From NCBI RefSeq assembly GCF_026153355.1, contig NZ_CP110636.1, positions 5,704,001 to 5,768,000 on the forward strand: 64,000 nt of DNA. The letters are read 5' to 3'. The stretch comes from Streptomyces endophytica. Its GTDB lineage: Bacteria > Actinomycetota > Actinomycetes > Streptomycetales > Streptomycetaceae. The notes beneath the pieces are model-generated. The model searched no databases and was not told where the DNA came from. It worked only from the letters and a program-made list of their open reading frames with translations. The position numbers were made by a program, and so were the translations under genes. This document shows positions 1-9,331 of this stretch, piece after piece. Positions within the stretch are counted from its first letter, which is position 1; every line of letters starts with the position of its first letter.

Positions 1-1
1 G

Positions 2-511
2 GGGCGGAAGTTCGAGCAGCAGTCCGTCGCCATGAACCCGGGCAGCGCGCTCGATCTGCAGAACTTCAAGAAGGACGCGCCGAGCCTGTACCGGCACATC
101 GGCATCACCGACGCGGTCAACAACACCGGTAAGGCCAATATGTACGTGCAGGGCCTGATGGTGAACGCGCAGAGCAAGGTGAAACCGGCGGCGGTGGCCT
201 TCGCGCACTTCGTGACCGACAAGAAGAACCAGATGGCGTTCGCCAAGGAGGTCACGATCTTCCCGAGCACCAAGGGCTCGCTGGACGATCCGTACTTCAC
301 CAAGGAGGACGGCACCGATGCGACCCGGGTGCGGGTGGCGTCGGCCAAGTCGCTGAAGACCGCGGTGAATTACACCCCGGTACTGCTGAGCGACCAGATG
401 AAGACCGTGCTGCGCAATGCGGTCGCCCGGGCCGTGCAGGGAAAGCAGTCACCCAAGGCGGCGCTGGACGGCGCGGTCGCGGAGTGCAATCGCCTGCTGA
501 AGACCGGCTGA
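2..511 (+). CDS. Sugar ABC transporter substrate-binding protein (C-terminal part)
   Basis: The open frame enters from the left edge, so only the last 169 codons are visible and the lipoprotein signal is outside the window. The visible part (PAAVAFAHFVTDKKNQMAFA, then TIFPSTKGSLDDPYF) matches the C-terminal lobe of family-1 extracellular solute-binding proteins of the UgpB/MalE type. These bind an oligosaccharide at the cell surface and deliver it to the permease pair. The gene ends 13 nt before the first permease gene, followed by three glycosidase genes on the same strand, which makes an N-glycan-derived oligosaccharide the likely ligand. The family call is firm. The ligand is inferred from context only. 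Confidence 0.88.
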   Translation, partial: GRKFEQQSVAMNPGSALDLQNFKKDAPSLYRHIGITDAVNNTGKANMYVQGLMVNAQSKVKPAAVAFAHFVTDKKNQMAFAKEVTIFPSTKGSLDDPYFTKEDGTDATRVRVASAKSLKTAVNYTPVLLSDQMKTVLRNAVARAVQGKQSPKAALDGAVAECNRLLKTG

Positions 512-524
512 GTCCGGGGCTGCC

Positions 525-1394
525 GTGAAAAGGCATCATCCCGCGAGTCCCTGGCTGTTCCTCGCCCCCGGACTGCTGGTCGTCCTCGCCTTCGGCCTGT
601 ATCCGTTCCTCAGCACGGTGGCGCATTCCTTCACCGACGCCCGCACGCTCGCCGAGGGGCAGTTCGTCGGGGGCGCGAATTACCGCGAGCTGATCCACGA
701 CGCGATGTTCTGGACCGGGCTGCGCAACAGCGTGCTCTACGTCCTCGGAGTCGTCCCGCTGCTGGTGGTCCTGCCGCTGTTGCTGGCGATGCTGGTGCAG
801 CGGCAGATTCCCGGGATCGCCTTCTTCCGGGCGGCGTTCTACACCCCGGTGGTCGCCTCCGTCGTGGTGGTGTCGCTGATCTGGGTGTGGCTGCTGGACG
901 ACCGGGGGCTGATCAACGCGCTGCTGGAGGGGCTGGGCTTCGGGACGGCCGGGTTCCTCAGCGACCCGTGGCTGCTGCTGCTCAGCGCCATGGCGGTCAC
1001 CGTCTGGAAGGGCCTCGGCTACTACATGATCATTTATCTGGCGGCGCTGGCCAACGTCCCCGGGGAGCTGCACGAGGCCTGCGCGGTCGACGGGGCCGGC
1101 GCGGTGCGCCGCTTCCTGACCGTGACGGTGCCCGCGCTGCGGTCCACGATGGTGCTGGTGGCCGTGCTCTCGTCGGTCAGCGCGTTCAAGGTGTTCTCCG
1201 AGGTCTATCTGATGGCCGGCCCGACCGGCGGGCCCGGCGGCGAGGACACCACGCTGGTGATGCTCGTCCAGCAGGCCGGCACCGGCCTGTCCGGCCGGGT
1301 CGGCTATGCCTCGGCGCTGTCCGTCGTGGTCTTCGTGATCACCCTGGGGCTGATGCTGCTGGTGCTGCGCGCGAACCGCAGGGAGGAGGCATGA
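525..1394 (+). CDS. Carbohydrate ABC transporter permease (MalF/UgpA type)
   Basis: A 289-residue inner-membrane protein with about six hydrophobic segments. The first is FLAPGLLVVLAFGLYPFLS near residue 12. The EAA loop typical of binding-protein-dependent permeases is at ELHEACAVDGAGAVRRFLTVTVPAL, around residues 180-205. The GTG start lies 13 nt after the binding-protein stop. Its ATGA overlaps the start of the next permease gene, so the two subunits are probably translationally coupled. No ATPase gene is present in the visible part; in Streptomyces such importers usually share the ATPase MsiK encoded elsewhere. The importer would bring oligosaccharides into the cytoplasm for the GH5 and GH38 enzymes. 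Confidence 0.93.
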   Translation: MKRHHPASPWLFLAPGLLVVLAFGLYPFLSTVAHSFTDARTLAEGQFVGGANYRELIHDAMFWTGLRNSVLYVLGVVPLLVVLPLLLAMLVQRQIPGIAFFRAAFYTPVVASVVVVSLIWVWLLDDRGLINALLEGLGFGTAGFLSDPWLLLLSAMAVTVWKGLGYYMIIYLAALANVPGELHEACAVDGAGAVRRFLTVTVPALRSTMVLVAVLSSVSAFKVFSEVYLMAGPTGGPGGEDTTLVMLVQQAGTGLSGRVGYASALSVVVFVITLGLMLLVLRANRREEA

Positions 1395-2254
1395 GCGCGC
1401 CCGCGCCGCGGTACGAGCGCGCCGGCCGGCGGCTGCCGCGGTGGCGGCTGGCACTGCGCTACGCACTGCTGCTCGCCGTACTGGCGCTGATGGTCGGGCC
1501 GTTCCTCTGGCAGCTGTCCACCTCCCTCAAGGGCCCCGGCGAGGACATCTACCGCTATCCGCCGAGCCTGGTCCCGCATCAGCCGACGCTGGCGAACTAC
1601 GCGGGCGTCGCCCGGATCATCCCGGTCTGGGACTTCGCCCTGAACTCCCTGAAGGTCGCCACCGCGAATGTGCTCACCAACTGCGCGGGCGCGGCGCTCG
1701 CCGGCTATGCGCTCGCCCGGCTGCGGTTCCGGGGCCGCCGGGCCGCGCTGCTGGTCTTCCTCATGGCGATGCTGGTCCCGGTCGAGAGCATCATGATCGC
1801 CCAGTTCGTGACGATGCGGGCGCTGCAGCTCAACAACACCCTGCTCGGGGTGGTGCTGCCCGGCTGCATCGGCGCGATGAACGTGCTGCTGATGCGCAAT
1901 GCCTTCGCGGCACTGCCGTACGAGGTCGAGGAGGCGGCGTTCGTCGACGGCGCCAACGCCTGGCAGCGGTTCATGCGGATCGCGCTGCCGTCGGTGAAGG
2001 GCACCCTCGCGGTGGTGGCGATCTTCGCCTTCATGGGGGCCTGGGACGACTTCCTGTGGCCGCTGATCGTGCTGAGCGACCAGTCGAAGTTCACCCTGAC
2101 GATCGGCCTGAACTTCCTGCACGGCACCTTCGCCGACAACCAGCGGCTGGTGGCGGCCGGCACCGTCATCGCGGTCCTCCCGCTGATCGCGCTCTTCGCC
2201 TGTCTCCAGCGCTCCTTCTTCCGCGGCGTCGGCGAGGGCGCCGTCAAGGGCTGA
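1391..2254 (+). CDS. Carbohydrate ABC transporter permease (MalG/UgpE type)
   Basis: A 287-residue membrane protein and the second half of the importer channel. The ATG overlaps the previous stop by 4 nt (ATGA), with GGGAGGAGG just upstream. Six membrane segments are visible. The EAA loop is LPYEVEEAAFVDGANAWQRF, and the C-terminal part WDDFLWPLIVL is typical of MalG-like subunits. It pairs with the upstream MalF-type subunit. A longer reading frame starts upstream in the same frame but runs through the neighbouring gene and lacks a ribosome site, so it was not used. Confidence 0.93.
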   Translation: MSAPAPRYERAGRRLPRWRLALRYALLLAVLALMVGPFLWQLSTSLKGPGEDIYRYPPSLVPHQPTLANYAGVARIIPVWDFALNSLKVATANVLTNCAGAALAGYALARLRFRGRRAALLVFLMAMLVPVESIMIAQFVTMRALQLNNTLLGVVLPGCIGAMNVLLMRNAFAALPYEVEEAAFVDGANAWQRFMRIALPSVKGTLAVVAIFAFMGAWDDFLWPLIVLSDQSKFTLTIGLNFLHGTFADNQRLVAAGTVIAVLPLIALFACLQRSFFRGVGEGAVKG

Positions 2255-2301
2255 ACCCGCCGGCCGCGCCGCCTCCCGCCGCCTTCGACCCCAGGAGTCC
2301 C

Positions 2302-3609
2302 ATGCGATTCGGCGTCAACTACACGCCCACCCAGGGCTGGTTCCACCACTGGCTGGACTTCGACCTCGACGCGGTACGCGCGGACCTCGACTCCGTCGCC
2401 GCGCTCGGCCTGGACCACGTCCGGGTCTTCCCGCTCTGGCCGCTGTTCCAGCCGAACCGGGCGCTGATCCGGCCGCGCGCCGTGGAGCAGCTGGTGCGGC
2501 TCGCGGACGCGGCGGCCGAGCGCGGGCTCGACGTCGCCGTCGACGGGCTGCAGGGGCATCTGTCGAGCTTCGACTTCCTGCCCGCCTGGACGCGGACCTG
2601 GCACCGCCGCAACCTCTTCACCGACCCGGAGGTGCTGGCGGGCCAGGAGGAGTACCTGCGCACGCTGGCGGCCGCGCTCGCGGACCGCCCCGCCTTCCTC
2701 GGGATGACGCTCGGCAACGAGATCAACCAGTTCTCCGACGGCCCGCACCCGGACCCGGACCACATCACCGGCGCGGAGGCCACGGTCTGGCTGGAGCGGA
2801 TGCTGGCGGCCTGCGAGCGCGGTGCGCCGGGCCGGATGCATCTGCACGCCGCGTACGACGCCGCCTGGTACCGCGACGGCCATCCGTTCACCCCGGCGCA
2901 GGCGGCCCGGCTGGGTGCCGTGACGGCCGTGCACTCCTGGGTGTTCAACGGCACCGCGCAGCGCCACGGGCCGGCGGGCACCGCCACCGAGCAGCACGCC
3001 GCCTATCTCGTCGAGCTGTCCAAGGCGTGGGCGACGGACCCGCACCGGCCGGTGTGGCTCCAGGAGGTCGGTGCGCCCTCGCCGCACATCCCCGCGGAGC
3101 GGGCCGCGCACTTCACCGGGGCGACCGTCGCGGCCGTCCTGGACTGCCCGGACCTGTGGGGCGTCACCTGGTGGTGTTCGCACGACGTGTCCCGGTCGCT
3201 CGCGGACTTCCCGGAGCTGGAGTACGGGCTCGGGCTGCTCCGCACCGACCGCACGGTCAAGCCGGCCGGGCGGGCGCTGGCGGCGCTGGCCGCCGAGTGG
3301 CGCGGCCGGGAGCACCGGCCGCCGGTGCGGAACTGCGCGCTGGTCGTGGACGTGGGCGGGGCCGATGCGGCGCCGCACCGGTCGGTGTGCGCACCCGGCG
3401 GACCGGTCTTCGAGGCCTGGGCCGAGCTGACCGCCCAGGGTGCCCGGCCGGCGCTCGTACTGGCCGAACTCGCCGGGAACCAGGAGCATTTGGCGTCCCG
3501 TGGCATCACCGAGGTCGTTTCACCCGACGAGGTGCGCGCGTCCGGCGGCTCCGCCCGCGCCGCGCGTCGCCGGCCGCCGTCCGTCCCCCACCGGAGGAGC
3601 ACCTCATGA
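2302..3609 (+). CDS. GH5 (subfamily 18-like) beta-mannosidase
   Basis: A 435-residue protein with no signal peptide, so probably cytoplasmic. It starts MRFGVNYTPTQGWFHHW with an AGGAG ribosome site. The fold looks like a (beta/alpha)8 glycosidase. LGNEIN (Glu140) is the expected acid/base and WLQEVGAPS (Glu255) the expected nucleophile of clan GH-A. GH5_18 enzymes of bifidobacteria and other actinobacteria cleave the Man-beta-1,4-GlcNAc linkage of the N-glycan core, and they sit in loci with GH85, GH38 and an ABC importer exactly as here. The 3' end overlaps the GH85 start by 4 nt. The subfamily is inferred from sequence style and context and was not tested by alignment. Confidence 0.82.
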   Translation: MRFGVNYTPTQGWFHHWLDFDLDAVRADLDSVAALGLDHVRVFPLWPLFQPNRALIRPRAVEQLVRLADAAAERGLDVAVDGLQGHLSSFDFLPAWTRTWHRRNLFTDPEVLAGQEEYLRTLAAALADRPAFLGMTLGNEINQFSDGPHPDPDHITGAEATVWLERMLAACERGAPGRMHLHAAYDAAWYRDGHPFTPAQAARLGAVTAVHSWVFNGTAQRHGPAGTATEQHAAYLVELSKAWATDPHRPVWLQEVGAPSPHIPAERAAHFTGATVAAVLDCPDLWGVTWWCSHDVSRSLADFPELEYGLGLLRTDRTVKPAGRALAALAAEWRGREHRPPVRNCALVVDVGGADAAPHRSVCAPGGPVFEAWAELTAQGARPALVLAELAGNQEHLASRGITEVVSPDEVRASGGSARAARRRPPSVPHRRSTS

Positions 3610-5690
3610 CGCACCGCCCGCTGCCCGTCCCCCGCCGTCGTGTGCTGCTGGCCGGGGCGGGCGCCGCGGCCGCCCTGTTCGGCCCGCCCCTCGCGGGCGG
3701 TGCGGCGGCGTCCGGCCGCGCCCGTGCGGCCGACCCGCTCCAGCCGTACGCGTCGTACTGGTTCCCCGACTCGCTGCCGGAGGGCACGCCGGACGACGGT
3801 GTGGTGTGGCGCAGCCTCGCGGCGTGGACGCCCGGGTCCGACCGGGACCTGCCGTTCAACACGGCGACGGTGCCGCTCGCCGAGCGGTTCACGCCGGTGC
3901 CGGCGAACACCTCGGCCCGCGCCGGGCAGGCCCGGATCAGCGCCTTGGCGGCCTTCGACCACACCGCGGGCAACCCCTCGCAGGGCTCGGCGACCGCGGA
4001 CCACTACGCGCCGACGCACTGGGCGTACCTCGACGAGCTGGTCTTCTGGGGCGGCTCGTCCGGCGAGGGCCTGATCCTCGCGCCGAACGCCCCGGTGGTG
4101 GACGCCGCGCACCGCAACGGCGTGCCCGTCCTGGGCACCGTCTTCCTGCCGCCGACGGCCTACGGCGGCCAGCTCCGCTGGACCCGTGACCTGGTGCGGA
4201 AGGACGCCGCGGGGCGCTTCCCGCTCGCCGCGAAGCTGGCGCGGGTGGCCGCGGCGTACGGCTTCGACGGCTGGTTCGTCAACGCGGAGACCGGTGGCGG
4301 GGACGCCGCGCTCGCCGACGACATGCGGGGGTTCCTGCGGGCGCTGCGCACCGCGGGCGCCCGGCGCGGGCTGCGCATCACGTGGTACGACGCGATGAAC
4401 CGGACCGGACAGGTCGGCTGGCAGGGTGCGCTGAACGACCTCAACCGGCCGTTCTTCCAGGACACCGCCGGGCCGGTCGCCGACTCGATGTTCGTCGACT
4501 TCCGCTGGACCGCCCGGTCGCTCGCGGACTCGGGCCGTCTCGCCGGTCAACTGGGCCGCAGCCGCTACGAGTTGTGGGCGGGGGTCGACGTCGAATCGGC
4601 CGGCTGGGACACCCGCACGGACTGGGAGGCGATCGTCCCGGCCGGGCGCGACCACGTCGTCTCGTACGGCTTCTACCGTCCGGAGTGGACACTGACGCAT
4701 CTGCCCGAGGGGCGGACGCCCGGTGACTTCCATGCCGCGGACGACCGGTTCTGGTCGGGCGAGGGACTGGATCCGACCGTGCCGGACGGTGCGGGGGACG
4801 GCTGGCGGGCGCCGGCTGCGGTGGTCGCGGACCGGTCGGTGCTGACCGCGCTGCCGTTCGCCACCACCTTCAACACCGGGCACGGGCTGGCCTGGTACGA
4901 CGACGGGCGGACGGTCTCGGACGCGCCCTGGAACCACCTCGGGTTGCAGGACGTGCTGCCGCCGCGGCGCTGGGCGGTGCGCACCGCGGGCGCCCGCCCG
5001 GCGGTCTCGCTGGACTTCGCCGCCGCCTGGCGCGGCGGCAGCAGTCTGCTGGTGCGCGGTGCGCTGGACGCCCCGGCGACGCTGGAGCTGTTCTGGGCGC
5101 GGCTGCCGGCCGGTGCGGAGACGGTGGTCGGTCTCACCCACCGCCTCGACCCGTCGTCGGGGCCGGTGGCCGTCGAGGTGGCGGTGGCGCCGCGGGACGC
5201 GCCGGCGCCGGGCGAGCCCGCTCCGTACGCCTTCCTGCCGGCCGGCACGCTGGAGCCGGGCGGCGGCTGGCGCACCGACACCGTGCGGCTCGGCCCGCTG
5301 GCCCTGGGCACGGTCCGTGCACTGGGGGTGCGGCTGACCGGCCGCGGCGGCGGTGCGGTGGCCTGGCGGCTGGGGGCGCTGACGATCCATGACCGCGCGG
5401 GGGCGCCGGCCGCGCCCGCCGGGCTGCGGGTCACCGACCGCGCCGCCACGGACGGCGGGCTCGCCCTGCGGCTGCGCTGGGAGCGGGCCGCCGGCCCGGT
5501 GCGCCACTACGAGCTGTACCGCCAACTGCCGGACGGCGCCCGGCAGTTCCTCGGCGGAACGTGCGGTACGGCGTACTACGTCCGCGGGCTGGAGCGGGCC
5601 GCGGACGAGGCTGCCGCCCGTCTGGAGGTGCGCGCGGTGCACGAACTGTTCACGGTCTCGGCGCCCGCCCGCACCGACGTCCCCTGGTGA
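3606..5690 (+). CDS. Endo-beta-N-acetylglucosaminidase, GH85
   Basis: A 694-residue secreted enzyme. The start is fixed by an ATGA overlap with the GH5 gene and a GGAGGAG ribosome site. The N-terminus has twin arginines (PRRRVLLAGAG) followed by a hydrophobic stretch, suggesting Tat export. The GH85 catalytic pair is in GWFVNAETGG, with Asn226 stabilising the oxazoline intermediate and Glu228 as acid/base. The C-terminal third (about residues 480-690) has beta-sandwich and fibronectin-like character. The enzyme cuts between the two core GlcNAc residues of N-glycans on glycoproteins and releases the oligosaccharide that the linked importer could take up. It is the key marker that defines the operon. 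Confidence 0.92.
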   Translation: MTHRPLPVPRRRVLLAGAGAAAALFGPPLAGGAAASGRARAADPLQPYASYWFPDSLPEGTPDDGVVWRSLAAWTPGSDRDLPFNTATVPLAERFTPVPANTSARAGQARISALAAFDHTAGNPSQGSATADHYAPTHWAYLDELVFWGGSSGEGLILAPNAPVVDAAHRNGVPVLGTVFLPPTAYGGQLRWTRDLVRKDAAGRFPLAAKLARVAAAYGFDGWFVNAETGGGDAALADDMRGFLRALRTAGARRGLRITWYDAMNRTGQVGWQGALNDLNRPFFQDTAGPVADSMFVDFRWTARSLADSGRLAGQLGRSRYELWAGVDVESAGWDTRTDWEAIVPAGRDHVVSYGFYRPEWTLTHLPEGRTPGDFHAADDRFWSGEGLDPTVPDGAGDGWRAPAAVVADRSVLTALPFATTFNTGHGLAWYDDGRTVSDAPWNHLGLQDVLPPRRWAVRTAGARPAVSLDFAAAWRGGSSLLVRGALDAPATLELFWARLPAGAETVVGLTHRLDPSSGPVAVEVAVAPRDAPAPGEPAPYAFLPAGTLEPGGGWRTDTVRLGPLALGTVRALGVRLTGRGGGAVAWRLGALTIHDRAGAPAAPAGLRVTDRAATDGGLALRLRWERAAGPVRHYELYRQLPDGARQFLGGTCGTAYYVRGLERAADEAAARLEVRAVHELFTVSAPARTDVPW

Positions 5691-5762
5691 CCGCCCGCCC
5701 GCCTGTCTCTCCTTCCGCCTCTCCCTCCCGCCTCTCCTTCTCGACGCTACGGAGCCCCTCCC
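5691..5762 (+). other. C/T-rich, G-poor tract between GH85 and GH38
   Basis: A 72-nt spacer. Positions 5694-5744 are almost entirely C and T, which is unusual in this G-rich genome. A GGAG ribosome site (5751-5754) follows, 8 nt before the GH38 start. A C-rich, G-poor, unstructured RNA is the kind of sequence Rho binds, so this could tune expression of the last gene. That is inference only. Confidence 0.4.
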
Positions 5763-8700
5763 ATGCATGACGATCGCGTACTGGTCGAAGCCCGGCTCAA
5801 GCGAGTCCTGGACGAGCGCATCCGGCCGGCGCTCCACCCGGAGTCGGTCCCGTTGGAGGTCGCGGCCTGGGTCGCGCCCGGTGAACCCGTGCCTGTGGCG
5901 GAGGGGCTGGCCGCCGAGCACACGCCGGTGGCGGTGGGGGACGCCTGGGGCGCGCCGTGGGGCACGACCTGGTTCCGGGTCCGCGGGCAGGTGCCGGAAC
6001 GGTGGGCCGGGCGGACCGTGGAGGCGGTGCTGGACCTGGGCTTCGACGAGCGGATGCCGGGTTTCCAGTGCGAGGCGCTCGTCTACCGGCCCGACGGCAG
6101 CCCGGTCAAGGCGCTCAACCCGCGCAACCAGTGGGTGCGGGTGGGGGCGCCGGTGCGCGGCGGGGAGCGCGTCGCATGGCATCTGGAGGCCGCGTCCAAC
6201 CCGGTGATCCTGGACGTGCACCCGTTCCTGCCCACGCGGTTGGGCGACCGGGCGACCGCGGGCAGTGCGCCGCAGTACCGACTGGCACGGATGGACCTGG
6301 CGGTGTTCGACACCGAGGTGTGGGAGCTGATCCAGGACCTGGAGGTGCTGGGCGAGCTGATGGCGGAGCTGCCGGTGGACGGCCCGCGGCGCTGGGAGGT
6401 GCTGCGGGCGGTCGGCCGGGCGCTGGACGCGGTGGACCTGCAGCGCGTCAACGCGACGGCCGGGGCGGCCCGTTCGGAGCTGCGGGCGGTGCTGGCGGCA
6501 CCCGCGGGGGCCTCGGCGCACCGGATCAGCGCGGTGGGGCACGCCCACATCGACTCGGCGTGGCTGTGGCCGCTGCGCGAGACGGTCCGGAAGGTGGCGC
6601 GCACCACGTCGAACATGACGGCGCTGCTGGAGGACGAGCCGGAGTTCGTCTACGCCATGTCGCAGGCGCAGCAGTACGCGTGGATCAAGGAGCACCGGCC
6701 GGAGGTCTACGCCCGGGTCAAGAAGGCGGTCGCGGAGGGCCGGTTCGTCCCGGCGGGCGGGATGTGGGTCGAGTCGGACACCAACATGCCGGGGTCGGAG
6801 GCGATGGCCCGGCAGTTCGTGCACGGCAAGCGGTTCTTCCTGGAGGAGTTCGGCGTCGAGAACGAGGAGGCGTGGCTGCCGGACACCTTCGGGTTCGCCG
6901 CCGGGCTGCCGCAGATCATCCGGGCGGCGGGCGCGAAGTGGCTGCTCACCCAGAAGATCTCCTGGAGCCAGGTGAATTCCTTCCCGCACCACACCTTCCG
7001 CTGGGAGGGCATCGACGGCACCCGGATCTTCACCCACTTCCCGCCGGTGGACACCTACAACTGCCGACTGTCGGGCGGTGAACTCGCCCATGCCGCAAGG
7101 AACTTCAAGGACAAGGGGGTGGCCCGGCACTCGCTGGCGCCGACCGGCTGGGGCGACGGGGGCGGCGGCACCACCCGCGAGATGGTCGCCAAGGCCCGGC
7201 GGCTGCGCGATCTGGACGGGTCGCCGACGGTGGTGTGGGAGAAGCCCGCGGACTTCTTCGCACGGGCGGAGGCGGAGTACCCGCACGCGCCGGTCTGGGT
7301 GGGCGAGCTGTATCTGGAGCTGCACCGCGGGACCCTGACCAGCCAGGCGAAGACCAAACGCGGCAACCGGCGCAGCGAGCAGCTGCTGCGGGAGGCGGAG
7401 CTCTGGTCGGCGACCGCCGCCGTGACCCGCGGACACCCGTATCCGTACCGGGAGTTGGACCGCCTCTGGAAGACGGTGCTGCTCCACCAGTTCCACGACA
7501 TCCTGCCCGGTTCGTCGATCGCCTGGGTGCACCGGGAGGCCGCGGCGACGTACGCGGCGGTCGCCGGCGAACTGGAGGGGCTGATCGCGGGCGCGCTGGC
7601 CGCGCTGGCCGGCGACGGGGCCACCGCGTTGGTGGTGAACTCCGCGCCGCACGCCCGGAGCGGGGTGGCGGCCGGTGCGCTGGCACCGGCGGCGGAGGAG
7701 GGCCCGGAGGTGTCCGTCACGCCCCGCGACGACGGGGGTTTCACGCTCACCAACGGTCTGCTGCGGATCGGGATCGACGGCCGCGGGCTGGTGGTCTCCG
7801 CGTACGACCTGGCGGCCGGCCGCGAGACGGTGGCCCCCGGGGCGGCGGCGAACCTGCTGCAGGTCCACCCGGACTTCCCGAACATGTGGGATGCCTGGGA
7901 CGTGGACGCGTTCTACCGCAATGTGGTCACCGATCTGACGGACGCGGACGAGGTGGTCCTCGGCGCGGGTGGCCCGGACGCCGCGACGGTGCGGGTGTCC
8001 CGTACGTTCGGGGACTCGCGGGTGGCGCAGTCGCTGACGCTGGCGCGCGGGCAGCGGCGGCTGGACGTCGACACCGAGGTCGACTGGCACGAGACGGAGA
8101 AGTTCCTGAAGGCCGCGTTCCCGCTGGAGGTGCACGCGGAGCGGTACGCCGCGGAGACCCAGTTCGGGCATCTGTACCGGCCCACGCACACCAACACCAG
8201 CTGGGAGGCGGCCAAGTTCGAGGCGTGTGCGCACCGGTTCGTGCACGTCGAGGAGCCGGGCTGGGGCGTGGCGCTGGTCAATGACGCGGTCTACGGCCAT
8301 GACGTGACCCGTACCGTCCGGGACGACGGCGACCGCGGCACCACCACGACCGTGCGGCTGTCGCTGCTGCGCGCCCCGCGCTTCCCGGATCCGGAGACCG
8401 ACCAGGGCCGGCACCGTTCCGCTACGCACTGGTGCCCGGCGCCGGGATCGCCGACGCGGTGCGCGAGGGCCACCGGATCAATCTGCCGGAACGCCGGATC
8501 GCCGGTGCGGGTGCGGTGCCGCCGCTGGTCGCGGTCGACAACGACGCGACGGTGGTGACCGCGGTGAAGCTCGCCGACGACGGGAGCGGTGAGGTGGTCG
8601 TCCGCCTCCACGAGGCCCACGGCGGGCGCGCGGCCACCGTCCTCACCACCGGGTTCGAGCTGGCCGGCGCGGTCGCCACCGATCTGCTGGAGCGGCCGTG

Positions 8701-8806
8701 GGAGGACGGTCCGGCGCTCGACCGGCAGGGGAACTCCGTGCGGATGCGGCTGCGCCCGTTCCAGATCGTGACGCTGCGACTGCGCCGGGCGGGCGGCGGC
8801 CGGTAG
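5763..8806 (+). CDS. Alpha-mannosidase, GH38 (reading frame broken by one missing base)
   Basis: A family-sized enzyme of about 1,014 residues if repaired. HAHID (around residues 260-264) gives the zinc ligands and WLPDTFGF (Asp374) the nucleophile of GH38. There is no signal peptide, so it should act in the cytoplasm on imported mannose-rich oligosaccharides. The frame starting at 5763 is family-like up to about 8416 and then reads low-complexity sequence to a stop at 8558. The adjacent frame from 8417 (FRYALVPGAGIADAV onward) gives the expected C-terminus up to 8806. Restoring one base after CACCG at 8412-8416 joins the two. Either the gene is truncated or, more likely, the sequence lacks one base. 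Confidence 0.88.
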
Positions 8807-8830
8807 CCGGTCGTCGCGGCGGGGAACAGA

Positions 8831-9103
8831 TCAGGGCGTGTCTCCGCGATCCGGCCGCAGCAGGGAGCGGGCCCGGCCGGCCCGGGCCCCGCGTCCGGGG
8901 CCGCGGCCGTGGTCCGCCGCCGGTGCGTGCGCGGTGCCGCGCCCCGGGTCCCGGCCGGGGTCCAGGTCCAGCATGTCCATCAGCAACGACAGGTCCGCCG
9001 CGTCCCGCGCCCGGCCGGCCAGCGCCTTGCGGGCGAGCCGGCGCTCCTCGTCACCCGGTGCGGCGCGGGCGGGATCCTCGGCACTGCGGTGTTCTTCGCT
9101 CAC
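8831..9103 (-). CDS. Small conserved actinobacterial protein of unknown function
   Basis: A 90-residue protein with a GTG start at 9103 (VSEEHRSAEDPAR). The core RRLARKALAGRARDAADLSL followed by LLMDMLDLDP is a helical motif I recall from short conserved Streptomyces proteins that have no assigned function. The tail is rich in Arg, Gly and Pro. A much longer frame continues upstream on this strand, but it runs antisense through the esterase gene and has no supporting features. It is convergent with the GH38 gene and divergent from the esterase gene. Confidence 0.6.
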   Translation of the reverse strand: MSEEHRSAEDPARAAPGDEERRLARKALAGRARDAADLSLLMDMLDLDPGRDPGRGTAHAPAADHGRGPGRGARAGRARSLLRPDRGDTP

Positions 9104-9284
9104 CGCTGCATTCTCGGCCGGACCGCGGTGCCGTGCCCGTCGAGCGCTCCCGGGGCGCCCGCTGTGGAACCGGCCGGGGCGCGTAGGGCCGTTCGGGTGA
9201 ACGGGTCGCGCCGGAGCCCCGCGCCGCCTCGTCCGGCCGGCCCGGCGCGAGGGAACCCCCACCACCCCTTTTCCCTCTATATGA

Positions 9285-9304
9285 GCACGTGCAAGGGCAC
9301 GTGC
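9285..9304. promoter_or_regulatory. Paired GCACGTGC palindromes upstream of the esterase
   Basis: Two perfect copies of GCACGTGC (9285-9292 and 9297-9304) separated by AAGG, so the unit is both a direct and an inverted repeat. They lie 28-47 nt upstream of the TTG start, just after an AT-rich CTCTATATG that could be a -10 element. This looks like an operator. The regulator is unknown. Confidence 0.45.
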
Positions 9305-9331
9305 CGTTGATCCACCGCCCCGGAGTCCCCG

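Noticed and set aside
3003..8429. A 1,808-codon minus-strand frame
   Set aside because: It lies antisense to GH5, GH85 and GH38, is Arg/Gly/Pro-rich without domains, and is an effect of GC-rich codon bias on the other strand.
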